A DNA stretch of 64,000 nt, taken from assembly GCA_039545315.1 (NCBI GenBank), contig BCIM01000001.1:2885783-2949782 (forward strand), given 5' to 3'. Under the pieces are notes generated by a model that made no database searches, was not told the DNA's origin, and worked only from the letters and a program-made list of their open reading frames with translations. Each line of letters opens with the position of its first letter. Within the stretch, counting starts at the first letter, position 1. This document shows positions 33,535 to 46,400 of this stretch, piece by piece. The position numbers and the translations under genes are program-made. The stretch is from Kondoa malvinella. Lineage: Eukaryota; Basidiomycota; Agaricostilbomycetes; Agaricostilbales; Kondoaceae.

Positions 33535-35681
33535 ATGAGCGCTCCGCCGCCAACTGGACCGACAGGTGCGTAACAGGGTCACGGGTTATATGTAAAGGGG
33601 GCTGACTTGTGCATAAAAGGCAAGAAACAAGCATTACCGTCTCTCGCAGGTGTCAAAACCAAGCAACGCAAGGTGAGCAGCCTGTCTGGTAGCCGTGCGG
33701 CCGGCTAATGAGTGCACTCACAATGTTCAGGGAGTTGCTAAAGCTTCAGCAAAGCACGAGCCAAACGGTCAGTCTCGTCAAAGCACGGAAATGCAAGGCT
33801 GAGGAAATTCAATTCATCTGATAGTCTTTCGCGACACTCTATGCAAACACCTTGAAGCTGTCCCAGCCGGTGATTTCGACGGCTACGCCAAAAAGCTAGA
33901 TGACCTTGGTAGCGTATTAGACTACCGCAAGTGAGTTGTATTTATACCTTCTCCACTGTTCTCTAACTCATATCCTGATGCTAGATATGAACAAGAGTTC
34001 TTTCAATTGCTCCTCGTGGGCCGCATGCTCGCTCCGGGTGGTGGATTCTTGCAAGATGGATCTTCAGCTTGTCCTTTCTCTGTCATTGGATCAGCAAAGG
34101 AACCAGCTGAATTGGGCAACATCAAACAAATTGCTGAAGTCTTTAATAAGCTGATTCGTCGGTATGTCTAGCCTCTCTTTGGCTACTCTTTAAGCTGATC
34201 CCTTGTCTAGATACAAATACCTGCAAAGTGCGCACATTACGAGCATTACAAAAGAACTCGCGCTGATTGTCGTTATTGCAGAGGATTTCGAAGAAACTTC
34301 TCTTCCTGCAGTCTTGCAGCACGTCAACAAGTTTGATAATGCTCAAGCCGCTCCAGGATCCGGTGCCAACACACCCGTGACGACTTCAGCAGCTCTGCCC
34401 AACTTGTCTGCCCCACCAGCAGCAGGTTCCGCACCACCTTCTCGCTCGTCCACTCCTTTGCCTGGAGTCGCTGTTCCGGGCCCAAGACCAAACCAGGATA
34501 AATTGGCCATGATTACTGCTGTGTTTGTTACTACTGGTGTGGCTGCCCCTACTGTTCTTGCGAGCATCAAGAAGGATCATTTGGTCAAGGATGGTCAGTG
34601 GGCGCGGCGCATTCAGTAGCTATAGTATAGCTTAATCGTCTGTGTTCTCTGACAGGCACGACCCTCGCTTTTCTGATTGTCTACCTGAAGACATACTTGA
34701 CCAGCGAATCTGTCGATGTGAGCAGCTTCATCATTTTACCCATAATCAAATTGATAGATTTCATCGTAGCACCTCTTCTCCTCCCTTCGTCGAGGCGGCG
34801 CCAACGACCTCTTGGATTTCCTTCCAGCTTCACGTCGCTCCATGTCTGAACTCGCAGCTGCCTTCAAAAAGGCTGGATTGGACCAAGTGACGGAAACGTT
34901 TGCTAAACAACGATCTCAAGAGGTGCTCAAGGTCACTGCTGTTCATTTGAAAGAGATGATTGCTGGGAACGATAGTAATGAGGAGGTAAGTCGGCTAGGA
35001 GCATACTTCGGCATGAACAGCTGATTAAACCACCCTGGTTGACTTACAGATTATCGCTTTCCTCAAAGATCAAGATAGATCAAAGGCGATTCCGGATGTC
35101 GATTTCGTCACTCTTATCTGGTCTGGCTTGGTGTCGAATTTGGATATGACCGAGAATCCCGCTGGTGCTGGTGATGAATTGATCAAAGAGCTCAAGGTAA
35201 GGTTTACTCGGCCAAGTCTGGGCGTGCTCTAAGTCATGAGTAGGAAACGGCTGCTATCCTGGAACCTTTTGCTCAGAATGGTCGTACACAAGTCGCTCTG
35301 ATGTATGCGCTTTGCTGTTATGCTGTAAATCGATGCTCATTCGTCCTTATAGCAACGCAATTCAAAGCTGGTGCTACAAGAACAGCAACGTGACTGGCTC
35401 ATTCGTCAAAATCTTGCTGGTATGTAGACCGTTTGAGCGAAATTTCGCAGCACTAATTTGTCCCCGCAGAACCTCTTCAACCTCGATGTCTTGTCGAGCG
35501 ATGCCATCATCTATTGGCACAGCAAAGGTTCTCGACCAGATGGTCGCCAGACTTTCCTCAAACAGGCTGAACCGCTTGTCAAGGTGTGCATCATTTCATC
35601 CTCATTCGTGCCTTGGCTGAATAGTATTCGGCTCGATAGAAATTGGAAGAAGTAGAAGAGGAAAGTGACGAGGAGGAATAG
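33535..35681 (+). CDS. BZW1: eIF5-mimic protein (BZW/5MP), W2-domain
   Basis: Translation regulator that mimics the eIF5 C-terminal domain and binds eIF2 and eIF3, limiting initiation at poor start contexts. The start at 33535 gives MSAPPPTGPTGKKQALPSLA then KTKQRKGVAKASAKHEPN, close to the animal BZW N-terminus (KP.L.G.r.KTRKRDEKEK...). Next come a helical repeat (LDDLGSVLDYRKYEQEFFQL, LLVGRMLAPGGGF) and exons with LRRGGANDLLDFLPASRRSM. The C-terminal W2 domain has INAIQSWCYKNSNVTGSFVK, LLNLFNLDVLSSDAIIYWHS and the acidic-aromatic box LEEVEEESDEEE before the TAG at 35679-35681. Nine or more exons, about 410 residues. An Ala/Pro-rich insert (about 34350-34490) is unusual. Saccharomyces lacks this gene. 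Confidence 0.88.
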
Positions 35682-35775
35682 AAAAAGCTGTATTGCAGTG
35701 CATTAAAGCTTCTTGCGCATCCCGGTCGACTGCCCCCACAATGACAACATCGACTTGTTACGCTGCTGCTATTTT

Positions 35776-37217
35776 ATGCTCTCACGACGACTCGTCAGAT
35801 CTTTCACTACTACAGCTAGATTCAACATGCCGCGAGTTCCAGAGACTGAAAGCTTTCGCTTTAACCGTACGCTCGTTCTAGACCTGTTGTGCCGTTTTGA
35901 CTGATTTGCGTAAATGTCAAGACACCATGTTCAGAAGTGAGTGGGCCGTCGCTGGATATCAGCATTGGCTGATTACTGCTTGGCACCTGCTTACAGTCAA
36001 AGACCCTAAGGTGCGCGAATTGCCGTCTGCTATTTCTGTCGCATGTGTTGATGTGTTGCACGACTTGCAGGTCTCGATCCCATTCGTACGTGGCTGGATC
36101 TCTTTCACACCTGCCAAGTTGACTGTGTCGTGCAGTGTTAGCTGAACTGTCCAGTATCGCTGGCTGGATGCTGACCTCAGGCTGCCCGAGCAGACACCGA
36201 TATCTTCGTATGTCCCATCTTATGCTGTATACCGGCTGATCAAGGCTAATGATATTTCAAAGGGAATGGAATTGATCGACAAGCACGAGAGCTCTGACTT
36301 TACGCTTTGTGAGTTTCGCTCCGGTGATTAAATCCGTTTATTTCTGAAGCATGTAGTAGACTTTTTGGCTTTCGAGTAAGCGACGACCTGAGCCTCTCGC
36401 TGATGAGATGCTCAAAGTTCGCGTTTTACAGCCATGGAAGTGGTAACGAGACTGCTGAAGAGAAGGCTGCTAAGCGCTTCGGCCGAGAAGGTGTGTAGTT
36501 ACACCACGGGGGCGTGGGTCCTCGCTTATACTGGCATAGGTATCCTCGAGCTTACTCAGTAAGTGGCACACCTTAGAAGAGATCGATGTTCATTGCGGTC
36601 TAGCAACCACGGCACCGAATCGGACTCTTCTTTCAAGGTATGCAGTCTTGGCTGCAGGGTATAACATACAATGATGCTCTCTGTAGGGCTACTGCTCCGG
36701 TAACGAAGACGAGCACAAAGGTCAGTGAACTGTTGCCTCTGCGTTTCGCATGTAATGACATGTACTTTGACAGGTTTTGGCCACATTGCCATCTCTGTCG
36801 ACGATGTGCAAAAGTCATGCGACCGCTTGGAGTCGCTCGGTGTCAAGTTCAAGGTGAGTTCACATGTCAGATTTGAGTACAACGAGCTGAATATCATTCC
36901 TATAGAAACGCCCTCAGGATGGGTAAGCCCCGTGCTATCTTGTACTTTTGGGAAGTACTGAGAGTTGCTGCATCCTTACAGCAAGATGAGACACATTGCC
37001 GTGAGTCTCTTATGTTTTTGCTTTTGAGCTCACAGTTGATGGTTGAATCATCAGTTCGCTCTTGACCCTGACAACGTATGTTCACTGCAGCTTTATTCGC
37101 TCTCCGCTGATATTCTTCACTATCTAGTACTGGATCGAGATTGTACCTTCCAGCCGCAAGGTAACTTTGATTGCCTCGTGCAGATTCATTCCAGCTTATA
37201 ACCATCAGGGACCTTGA
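35776..37217 (+). CDS. GLO1: glyoxalase I (lactoylglutathione lyase), two possible starts
   Basis: Converts the methylglyoxal-glutathione hemithioacetal to S-lactoylglutathione. The first ATG (35776) adds MLSRRLVRSFTTTARFN, a basic amphipathic stretch resembling a mitochondrial presequence. A second ATG (35827) gives the usual cytosolic start MPRVPETESFRFN. Many tiny exons rebuild HTMFRIKDPKVSIPF, GMELIDKHESSDFTLYFLAF, ILELTHNHGTESDSSF, KGYCSGNEDEHKGFGHIAIS, VDDVQKSCDRLESLGVKFKK, MRHIAFALDPDNYWIEIVPS and SRKGP. The expected metal ligands are present: His in HIAI, Glu in YWIEIV, Glu in ILELTHNHG, and His in NHTMFRI where Gln or His is usual. The join between IPF and GMELI is uncertain. The stop is TGA 37215-37217. 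About ten introns in 1.4 kb; single-domain length of about 160-180 residues. Confidence 0.9.
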
Positions 37218-37449
37218 TTGCATAGGGCAAGACAAGCACAAGCGAGACAGCAAGACTGTAAAATGTTGATGTCTGTGACCGGCCTGTAATGAACAGGCGG
37301 CTTGAAAATAACAAAGTTGGATGTGACACTTTTATTTGGACCACCAGACCCAACGTATACCCAATATACAGCACCATACCCTGTCTATACCTACGCTCGC
37401 ATGGTCATAATATCTGTCGTCGAGCGCGCTGCCCCGTTTCCATCTCGCG

Positions 37450-38304
37450 ATGACTACCGGACATTTTCAAAGCTTCTCGAACGAGCTTTTGCGGCTCTCG
37501 GAAAGAGATGAATTCCTACAATTATCCTTCTTACCCGTCTTTTGCGGCCATGCGAGACCTTTGAACTCGGACATTCCAGCTTTTCGCACTTCAATCAACA
37601 ATTGGCTCCGCTGTACTGCGATTCCGGTGCATCTAGAAGCAACCAGTCGAGCAGCAGATCACGATGGTATCGTGAGGCTGAGTAACACTGTCGCGCGAGC
37701 CTGCGTGCGAGACTATCCGGACAGCACTTACTTCCAGCTAGTCGCGATAATTTCACCACGCTGCCCGTATCTACGGTCTTTTCGTCCGCCCTTCAGCTGA
37801 TCAGTATGCACCAATTGAGTTAGCGCTATCTGGCCACGAAGATTCCGTGAATATCAATGGCATTCCTACCACGGTCGGAGAAGCGGGTTTCGTGCAAGAG
37901 CAAGCCTGGCTAGATGGACCTTTGCATGTGTTGTTACCTCGGCATGCAGCGCCAGGTGACTATTCCTGCATGGAAGGGGTTCAATTGGATGTCGATTGTC
38001 GATTTTATGATATCTGTACGTTAGTTCCAAAAGTCAATACAGCGAGCTGACCTCTCATTCAGCTCCACACGTTGCGGCTCAGTTCTTGGTTCAAGTACAA
38101 GAAGGCTTGACAGCAACGCTCTTTTCCCTACTCGGCAGCTCGCCAACTCCTGCAGCGCCGTTACAGGCCGGTCTGCGACGTCTTCGATGCCTGGAGAACC
38201 ATTCGCCTCCAGCTTCCGAGAGTCGCGGTCCCGTAGACAGTAGTGGTGTACCTTTCGGACTGGTCAGACCAAGTCGTAGAAGCGATCGGTATGCGGACGA
38301 GTAG
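37450..38304 (+). CDS. hypothetical protein, about 260 residues
   Basis: Not recognised. ATG 37450 starts MTTGHFQSFSNELLRLSERD. A 64-nt intron (donor gtcgcg, acceptor gatcag at about 37804) joins FQL to YAPIELALSGHEDSVNINGI in frame. A second intron near 38015-38062 joins CRFYDI to SPHVAAQFLVQVQEGLTATL. The C-terminus is Pro/Ser/Arg-rich and ends SRRSDRYADE at 38302-38304. The globular part looks beta-rich. No membrane helix or signal peptide. Same strand as MED12, 191 bp upstream of it. Confidence 0.55.
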
Positions 38305-38495
38305 GCACAGGCTGTGGAATGTATGACTTTGTATGATTCCTATTCCATGCATTTATGATTGTATGCTTTGCTCCTTCTGCACTGCATGCGCTATGGAGAT
38401 AATCCTGCCCTATTGCTTTGTCAACGAACTTGGCCAACTCATGCCGACGACTACTGTATGATGCTCGACAATACACAGATACCAATAATTATATC

Positions 38496-41400
38496 ATGAA
38501 GGACCTGCGAGTACCATCCTGGCTGCATCCGCTGTGTCGCAGCGACAATGGAGATATCGCACTTGGACCAATACCTGGTGTCTATGCCACGCATCCTGGC
38601 CAACAGGAAGATACGTTGAACGAGCAGACTGTCAGAAGTGGCTTCTCTACTCCTGTCATCGTTGGCGGCAGCGTGAGCTCGATTTCTCGACAGCTCTAAA
38701 AGCACTGCTGAACGACTTTGGGTTGGCAGACGGAAGGCTTTTCTGCACATTCGAGTCTATACGACAGCATCAGCAACAGCAAGCTACTGCCTCATCTATC
38801 CAATCTGGTCAAGGATGTGCTCAAGCAGCAGGACAAAGATCACGATAAACTAGCGTTCGCCAATCGTCTTGCGTATCAAGCACTGCTGACTGTCCTCCCT
38901 ACAGCCCTCATACTTTCAAGCTACCGAATAGAGTCACTCTGACAGACCAAAAGCGAGAAGCCTGGGTCACAGATCTGGCGAATCCAGCTGTGCCTATCGC
39001 GAAACTCTCAAAGGGCGTACCGCACGGCTATCGAGGAGAGAAGCTTTTGGAGATGCTCATCACGCGCAGAGTTCCGATTGATAGAGCGGCTTGGTATGTC
39101 CAGGTAGTGGGAGCTAGCGAGATTGTGCGTCCTGGCCTTTCGAAGCTATTTCATTGTGCTAAGCGGCTCGGATAGCACAACCAAAAGAGTCGAGCGTCTA
39201 CAAATTCTGCTCCAGGCTTTTCACAAGAATGGACAACGGTCTTATGCGACGGGCTCACTAAAACGCTCAGCGAAATACCACTGCCTAGCACCAACATGGT
39301 TCTTCGTCCAGGCATGAGCATCAAGTCAAAAGCGAAAAGCGTGTTGAGCGATGTTGAGATGCGCAAGAAATGGCTAGCAAGACTTGCCTACATGTCGGTC
39401 GGCATTCAACAGTTTTGGCTTTCGCTGATCCATAGCTTTTAGTGAAGCGCTGTCGATCCTGATGTATCAGCAAGGACTTCTGTCTTGCTCGTATTTGTAC
39501 ACCTTCATTGTCGAACAGCTCAATTCTGCTCATCTTGGTCTTCTTGGCTTCATTCATAACTTTGCGGAGCCATACATCTATGAAGCAGCGGATCAGACTG
39601 GCTTCTTGACAAGAGTTGTGCACGCGTGTTGTGATCAGTTGGCAGCACTGGAGACCCTTGTAGCTCCGAAGGACTATCTTGTTGCTAAGCTACAGAAGAC
39701 AATCAGAGTGCGTTATAAGCGTTGTTGAGCGCGAATCATGTTGACTTCAGACAGGCTGTCCTCGCTATGAATTCGACAGCCTTCATCAGCTCTCCTATTT
39801 GGCTCGCGCATCAGGACATTCTCGTTGAAGCTTTGAAAGCAGCGGAAGATGATGGCTTCGCGGACACTATCGCAAGCATCATCGCGAGGAACAGATGGCT
39901 CGTACTTCAGCAAGAAAATGACGGCATCGACATTACTTTGAGCAACGACTACAAGAGCATCACCTTTCTGGACACTCTGCCATCAAGCTATGCTGTAGAC
40001 GATGCCTGTCGACAGTTCTTCAGCATAGGAAATGCTTCAGTACGGCATCAGATCTTTCTGTTACTTGATTGGACCGTATCGTCTACCAGATCCGGGCCTC
40101 ATCGCAAATACGTCGCATCCGCTTTCTGTATTACTGCTCAGTCTCGCATCAAGTCGCATGGCCTCAGCTTACAATCTATGCTCGTCGATTGGCTGGATGA
40201 GGCGAACAAGAAGAGAGATCATATCAACGTGTCTGATCTCGTTAGCCTTTTTGCCGAATTGCAGGAAGAGAGCCTTTACTCTTACAGTGCTCATTTGCAA
40301 TGGGCTATCTCTCGAGGTGGAACACGCCTAAGGCAAGAGAAGGTGCGCCTGAAACCATCTTAGCAGATAGAATGGCCGAACTCATATGTTTGAAGGATAC
40401 TTGTTTCCATGCTCGACTGCTCTGGGAATTGCCGATATACAGCAGCTCTGATTCAGCCACGACGCAGCGCCGTATCGTCATGGGTATCACTTCAGAGGAA
40501 GTCCTACAAAGCGGCAAAAGTCTTTCGTATACGAGGACAGCGCTTTTGGCGGCTTTGCCTTTCTTGACATCCTCCGATACTCCAACGGGTACGTACTCTC
40601 CTTCAGCCAAGGCAGAAGCTGCTAAGCGTGACTTGTAGACGATTCTCGTTGTACAGATGCGCTCCGGGCCGTACAGGGCATATCCAGTGCCGAAGAGCGC
40701 TATCGTCTCAGTCATGACTGGCTGAATCAGGCTATCGAAGCAAGGGGGTAAGCTTTGCTTGCATCCAATTCGTGGCGCCAGCCTGATATCAGGGCAGAGT
40801 GGGCAACATAACCCTTCAAGAAGCTGGTCTCGTTGCCTCGGTCTACATTCAGTTGGGTGATTATCGCTCGCTAGTCAAAGTGAGTAAGGTATGCTTGATC
40901 AGATCTGCGCTAAGCAAGGTCTAGTTCGTGCTCCTGGTGCTTCGATCTCGAACGAGTGTCTTCGTCACTCGTCTAGCTGTTGACTTAACAGTCACCCTTC
41001 GCCACATTTGGTCACCCATGCAGCAGCTGCACAAACTAGAAGACGCGCTTCACTTTGCCAGCAATACACTCGCAGAAGATCAGCGATCGACCAAGCCAGC
41101 TCAAGGGGCTTATCAGACGCTGTTTGGATCTATCTCGAATCAGCAGGTTGATCTTACCAACTCCACCAAAGAAGCAAGAGCACTGACTTTGCCCGAACTT
41201 GCGACGCTCTCGAATTCCAGCACAGATGAGGAGATCGCGCAAGTGGTCTCATACGTTTTGCCTCGGTTGTCGACCTCTTCTGTTTGGCCTGCTTGCCTGT
41301 CCACCGTCGACGAATCAAACATCCGTGCCATCTGCAGATTACTGCACGAACTAGACAGCCGTATGCACGATAACCTGCAAGCAACAGCGCTGTCTGGCCT

Positions 41401-43372
41401 AGAAGCAGCCTCGCCGAGTCCATCTCTGGAGGACTTACTATTATCACTTGTGGATGCAGGAGTATTGAGCTTGCAGATGTTGATCCGATGTTACGTCTTG
41501 CCAAATATCCGACGCGGATCGACGACCGCCTCATTCATCTCTCAGCTCTTTGGCATACCGTCTGACCTTTCCACCTGGAGCAGCAGATCTGCTCTGCCTC
41601 GTGTAGGCCTTCAATTGCAACTACAAGAGCTTCTCTTCGATTCGGACAGTATGGAGCTCTTTTGCGATACAATAGCGGAGCTATGCAAATCCCACGATGC
41701 TGGCGAAAGACAAAGCTACAAGGAAGTCGCCCGAGCTATCTGCGCTTCCAGTCAAGCCCAAGCAGTATTTGATCGACATCCTCGATTACTCACCAAGCGA
41801 TGCGCGCTCAAAGGCGATGCTGCTTTGGCAGATCAGTTTGGCGATCTTGCGGTGCCGAATATAGGTACTTGCGCAATTAGAGACTAGAGAGACACTGAGC
41901 CCAGTTATTCCAATAGATGCTCCTTGGTGCTTTAATAGACTGCGGGTTTCCATGATCGGTTCGTTAGAAAGCCTCTCTACAGCAACTTCGTCGCTCGAGG
42001 AATCGGTCACAAAGCTACAGGCAATTCTGAAAGACTGGCTATCCCTTAGTGGTGTAGAGCTAGTCGTTCAAGATGTAGTGAAAAGCTGTTCATCCACAGA
42101 AGTGAATCTTGTGAGCTCCTTGTTCCTCACCTTCCCTTCTGCCCTAATACATTCGTATTCAAGCTCTACCAAGCTCTTGTTGCCAACCTGTTGGAAGCAT
42201 TCACCGCCTTTAGCGACACTGATCGAGCAGAGCAACAAATGCTTGACGACTATATGCGGATCGAACGCTTTGCAACAGCTATGTCTACTTCGGATTGGTC
42301 CACTTCTCACTTTGCGACCGAGCAATATGAGGCCCTGTTGAATGCCTGGAAGAGCTGTGCAGCCTATGTTCTGGACTGCTTTTCATCCTCTGCAAGTGAC
42401 TCCGATTGTATTCTGTTGCCAGTCATCCTTGGTAGTCTACGGATTCTGCTTCGGTCCTCGCCGACAATGAAAGACCGTTCTGATATCACAATGCACATTG
42501 TCAATGTCCTATATAGGCTGTTACAGGTAAGGTTTTGCGAGTTCACATTTGCGAGAGCTCAATTTTCTATAGCATGGCTACGAAGACCAGCTCTCGGTGC
42601 AGCTTGCCAATGTTGACAATATAGAAGACCTTCTAGTACAGCTGCTCACAAGTATGTGTTCGCTTCTTCCCACTGCTGCAGGTATTGACCTCTGCAATCG
42701 TTAGCTATTGATCCGACTTTCGAAAATACATCTGCTTTGCTTCTGCCGCCGAAAGTAGCAGAGCGCATCCGCCGTCGAGTATTGATATACTGTCAAACTA
42801 CGCCTGACCTCTTCAATATCGATAATGCCAAAGCCGGTCTGAAGTCGAAGAAAGCACAAGACATCGACCCATGGCAGTTACTCAACTTGCCCAATCAGCT
42901 TTTGGCCAATACAAAAGACATCGTTCCATGGGCATCCAATGCAGGCGCTGTTAACATGTCGCTCTTTCAAGTCAAAGCTTTGGAAGCACCATGTCGCGCG
43001 GCTGCCGTAATCGAAGTAGCTGACAGCTCAGACGGAGAACCGCAAAGCCTATTTGCTTCGGAGCAAGCAACAGAACGTACTTCGGTGTGGCATCAATTGC
43101 AGGACACAGGCTCTATAGGCGCGAGTGTCTCAGCGCGAGAGGTGGACATGGGTGTTAGCAAAGATGTGATCGCGGTATCGGATGGCGAAGATGATGACAC
43201 GCCAACAGCTACCACAAGACCAGTCTCGAAGAGCAAGAAACGGAAAGAGCCGTCTACTAGTGATATAGAAGTCCTCATACCCAAAGTGTAAGCTATTGTC
43301 AGCTTGTAGGAAGCTCGCTCACGCGGTAACAGAGATGTGCCGGCACCCAAGAAGGTGAAATCTCGCAAATAG
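38496..43372 (+). CDS. MED12: Mediator kinase-module subunit 12 (Med12/Srb8)
   Basis: Subunit of the Cdk8 kinase module of Mediator, which modulates RNA polymerase II transcription. ATG 38496 gives MKDLRVPSWLHPLCRSDNGD then IALGPIPGVYATHPGQQEDT, matching the 'P...P.f.PW..g..ED..t' opening of fungal Med12. Next is FSAHSSLYDSISNSKLLPHL. The diagnostic Med12 domain follows: FKLPNRVTLTDQKREAWVTD, LANPAVPIAKLSKGVPHGYR and LEMLITRRVPIDRAAWYVQV. A long helical region of many exons extends to about 42.6 kb (for example LEDLLLSLVDAGVLSLQMLI). The C-terminus is acidic, then basic (KSKKRKEPSTSD and VPAPKKVKSRK, likely nuclear localisation signals), with stop at 43370-43372. Roughly 1,450 residues. Confidence 0.88.
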
Positions 43373-43470
43373 GACAACGACATGCAAAAGTAAACGGAAT
43401 ACTCTATTGTACAACATCTAGACGACAACATACACTTGTAACTTTACAACCCGATGACACAAAGCATTCA

Positions 43471-46400
43471 TTATCTTCTATTACTTGCCCGACTTCCGGG
43501 CTCCGGCTTCGTGTGCGCAGCCACAACAGACATGATGTTACCCGCTTGCTTATCTTGCAGGACCTTGAACGCGAGTGAGATGTTCCGCTGCTTTGGCTGT
43601 GCTATCGGGGCCAGTATAGGGTCCGCTTTGCTGCAAGTGTTCGGATTTTGTTGCAGAGCAGCTAATAAAGGAAGGGGCTCAACGTCCATGTCGAGCGAGT
43701 CGTCAGCCGCATAGTTTGGCCAGGCTCGCTTCTCGGGTGTCGCATTCGTCGGAAGATCGACCTTCAGATTCTGGTCAAGGAGACTCTCCGATCTTGTCGA
43801 TAGAATGTTCAGCTTATTCTGCAGCTCTTGCATCGAAGAAGAACTGTCGTCTTGTAGATGGGAGATGGCTTCGAGCACAGCAAAAGATGCTGCTTCCGAT
43901 GCTGCTGAGATATCTTCTAGGCCAGTCTTGACTTGCTGGCATGTATCTTGTGAGCGTCCAATCAAGGCTACTGTACTTTGCCGCTGCTCATCGTGGAAGC
44001 GTGTATACTCGGCACCGACTGTTGATGATCAGAGGGAATTCGCAAGCGTAACAATGCAGATGCTTACAGTGCTTAGCGTGTGCTGAAAGGTCTGCATTGA
44101 CCTTACTGCTTTGTTCGAGGAATGGAGTCGTGATGGCAGTCCGTTCTTCATTTGTCTGATCCATGTGTTTGCGTAAGTGAGACTTGAACATAGAGACGCC
44201 CTGTACAGCGCGTCAGCATTAACGCACATCGAGCTGGCAGAGAATGTGCTGACCTCTTTCTGACTCGACGCGAATTCAGCAATCTGTTCTGCAGTAGCTG
44301 CAGTTGATTGGGCAACCAACTGTTCCTGTGTTGATACGGCATCAAGGTCTGCTATCCTGTACTTGTGCGCTTTATTGGAAGCTGTATGCGACGCATTGAG
44401 ACCGGAATGTGCGCGATCGATTTGTACTGCAAGTGAACTGGTTCTCGTTTTCTTGAGTTGCTTTAATTGAGCTGACATCGATGCTAGCATGGTCTCCTCG
44501 AAACGATCCAGGTCGTTCTGTTGCTCGTCGACAATCTGCTGGAGTGCCATGTTCTGAGCTTTCAAGCGTTTGTTCTACGAGTTTGTGAGGGCAGAATCGC
44601 AACGCACGCAAGTCACATACCTCTTCAGCCTGAGCCTGTATTTCTACTTCGCGTCTTTTCGATAGCAAAGCGGCATTGCTGGTGAGTATAGCAGCATTTG
44701 TTTCGCAAGAGCTTCTTGATAACGATGCAAGCTCTTCGAAAGCTTTCGAGGTCTATAGGCAAGGTCAGCGTAGCCGGCATTAATATGTCTGTCTGGCAAT
44801 TACAGAGGTCATCATTTCTTGACATATGATTAAGAGCTTGTCTGCCGATGTAGTAGATGCGAGCTGAGATTGGCTTTGGTGGGAGGTGATCGCCGATTGG
44901 ATCGTGTTGACTGCTTCTTCGACCGCCTTGACGAAAGAACTTGCCATCGACAGAGCACCGGCTGACGTGCTGTTTGCCGCTTCGAGCTCCTGTTCGAGCA
45001 GAGTCTCTTGGCTTTGCAGGACTGCTTGATTTGCTTCGACAAGCTATGCGGACGGTTCAGCTTGATGCAGAAAGCAGAAGTACGATGTTACCTTGGCATG
45101 CTCTGATGCATCGGCTTCGACAGACTTCGCCAGATTGGACGCAAACTGTTGCTGTGCGTCTGCAATTTCTTGTACATCTGCAGACAGATCTCTAGTCGAA
45201 CTGTCGATTGTTCGGCGAGCTTGCGAAATTGTAGTCGCATTGTGCGCTTCTACAGTCTTTTTGCGAGCTGTCAAACTAATTTAGCAGCCTGCGGAGTGAC
45301 AAGCGGATCTCACTCACCGATCTTTTCTCGCAGACCTTCAGTATCCTGGATTGCTCTTCCTGCTGTCGACTTCCACTCCTTCCTCGAAGCCTGGTTCCTT
45401 TTGCGCAAAGTTGTTTCTCTCTCCAGCTTTTCTCGCCAATCATCCAACTCTCCTCGCAACGTTCTCACTTGACTGACATTGCCTTCCAAATCTTCGGCTA
45501 ATCCCTTGATCTCCCCATCTTTTGTCGTCAACAGCCTCAGAGAATGCTCAAACTGCTCGCTCATTGTCCGCAATTGCATATCCAACAGATCTGCCTGCCG
45601 CTTCGTTTCATCCAGCATGACTCTTCTTCCTTCATGCTCCGAACTCATATCGGACCAACTTTCTGCACTGAGGTATATACCATTCTTCTCCCTTGCTGCG
45701 AGCAGATCGGCTTTAAGTCTTTCGATCTCGGTAGCGTATTGGTTCAGTAGAGCGTTGCGCGTGATCTTCGCATTGGCTTCAGGTCGATTCTGGATGGACT
45801 TAGCGCGAAGGGCATAGTCGAGTGTGGAGATGGTCTCCTCTAGGTTGGAACGAGACGAAGAGATAGTCGCTATGATGCAAGTCTTGGTGCGTCCGCCGAG
45901 CGAGTCTTGCAACAATCGAGTGAGTTTGCTCTCCCTATTAAGAATTAGCCAAGCCTATAGAGTGGATAGTCGACTTACCGATACGGAATATGCGCGCTCT
46001 TTTCAACCAGCGCATTGATGACTCTTCCCAATGTCAAGAGACTCTGATTGATCATGCCAGCTTCCCTCGCTCTCCCTTCTTTCGCTCCACTTCTGCCTAC
46101 ATTTTCGCTTCCAGCCAAATCAACCAAATTCATCTTGCCCACTTTCAACAAATCTTCCGCTGCTTTACTACTGCTTGGTCCATTTGACGAATTGTTTGCT
46201 GATTCCTTCATGTGTACTGTGATGGAAAAGACCGAGTGAGATCGACTAGAGCGATCATTACAATTTGTAGCTGCGATTTGTCTTCTTTGCGAGCCGCGAG
46301 TGAGGACTCGAATACCTTCTGCGGCAGAATTGATGAGCGTTTCTTCTACGCCTTGAATGATGACGCCCTTCTTTGCGCTGTCGTCAAAGATTTTGAGCTC

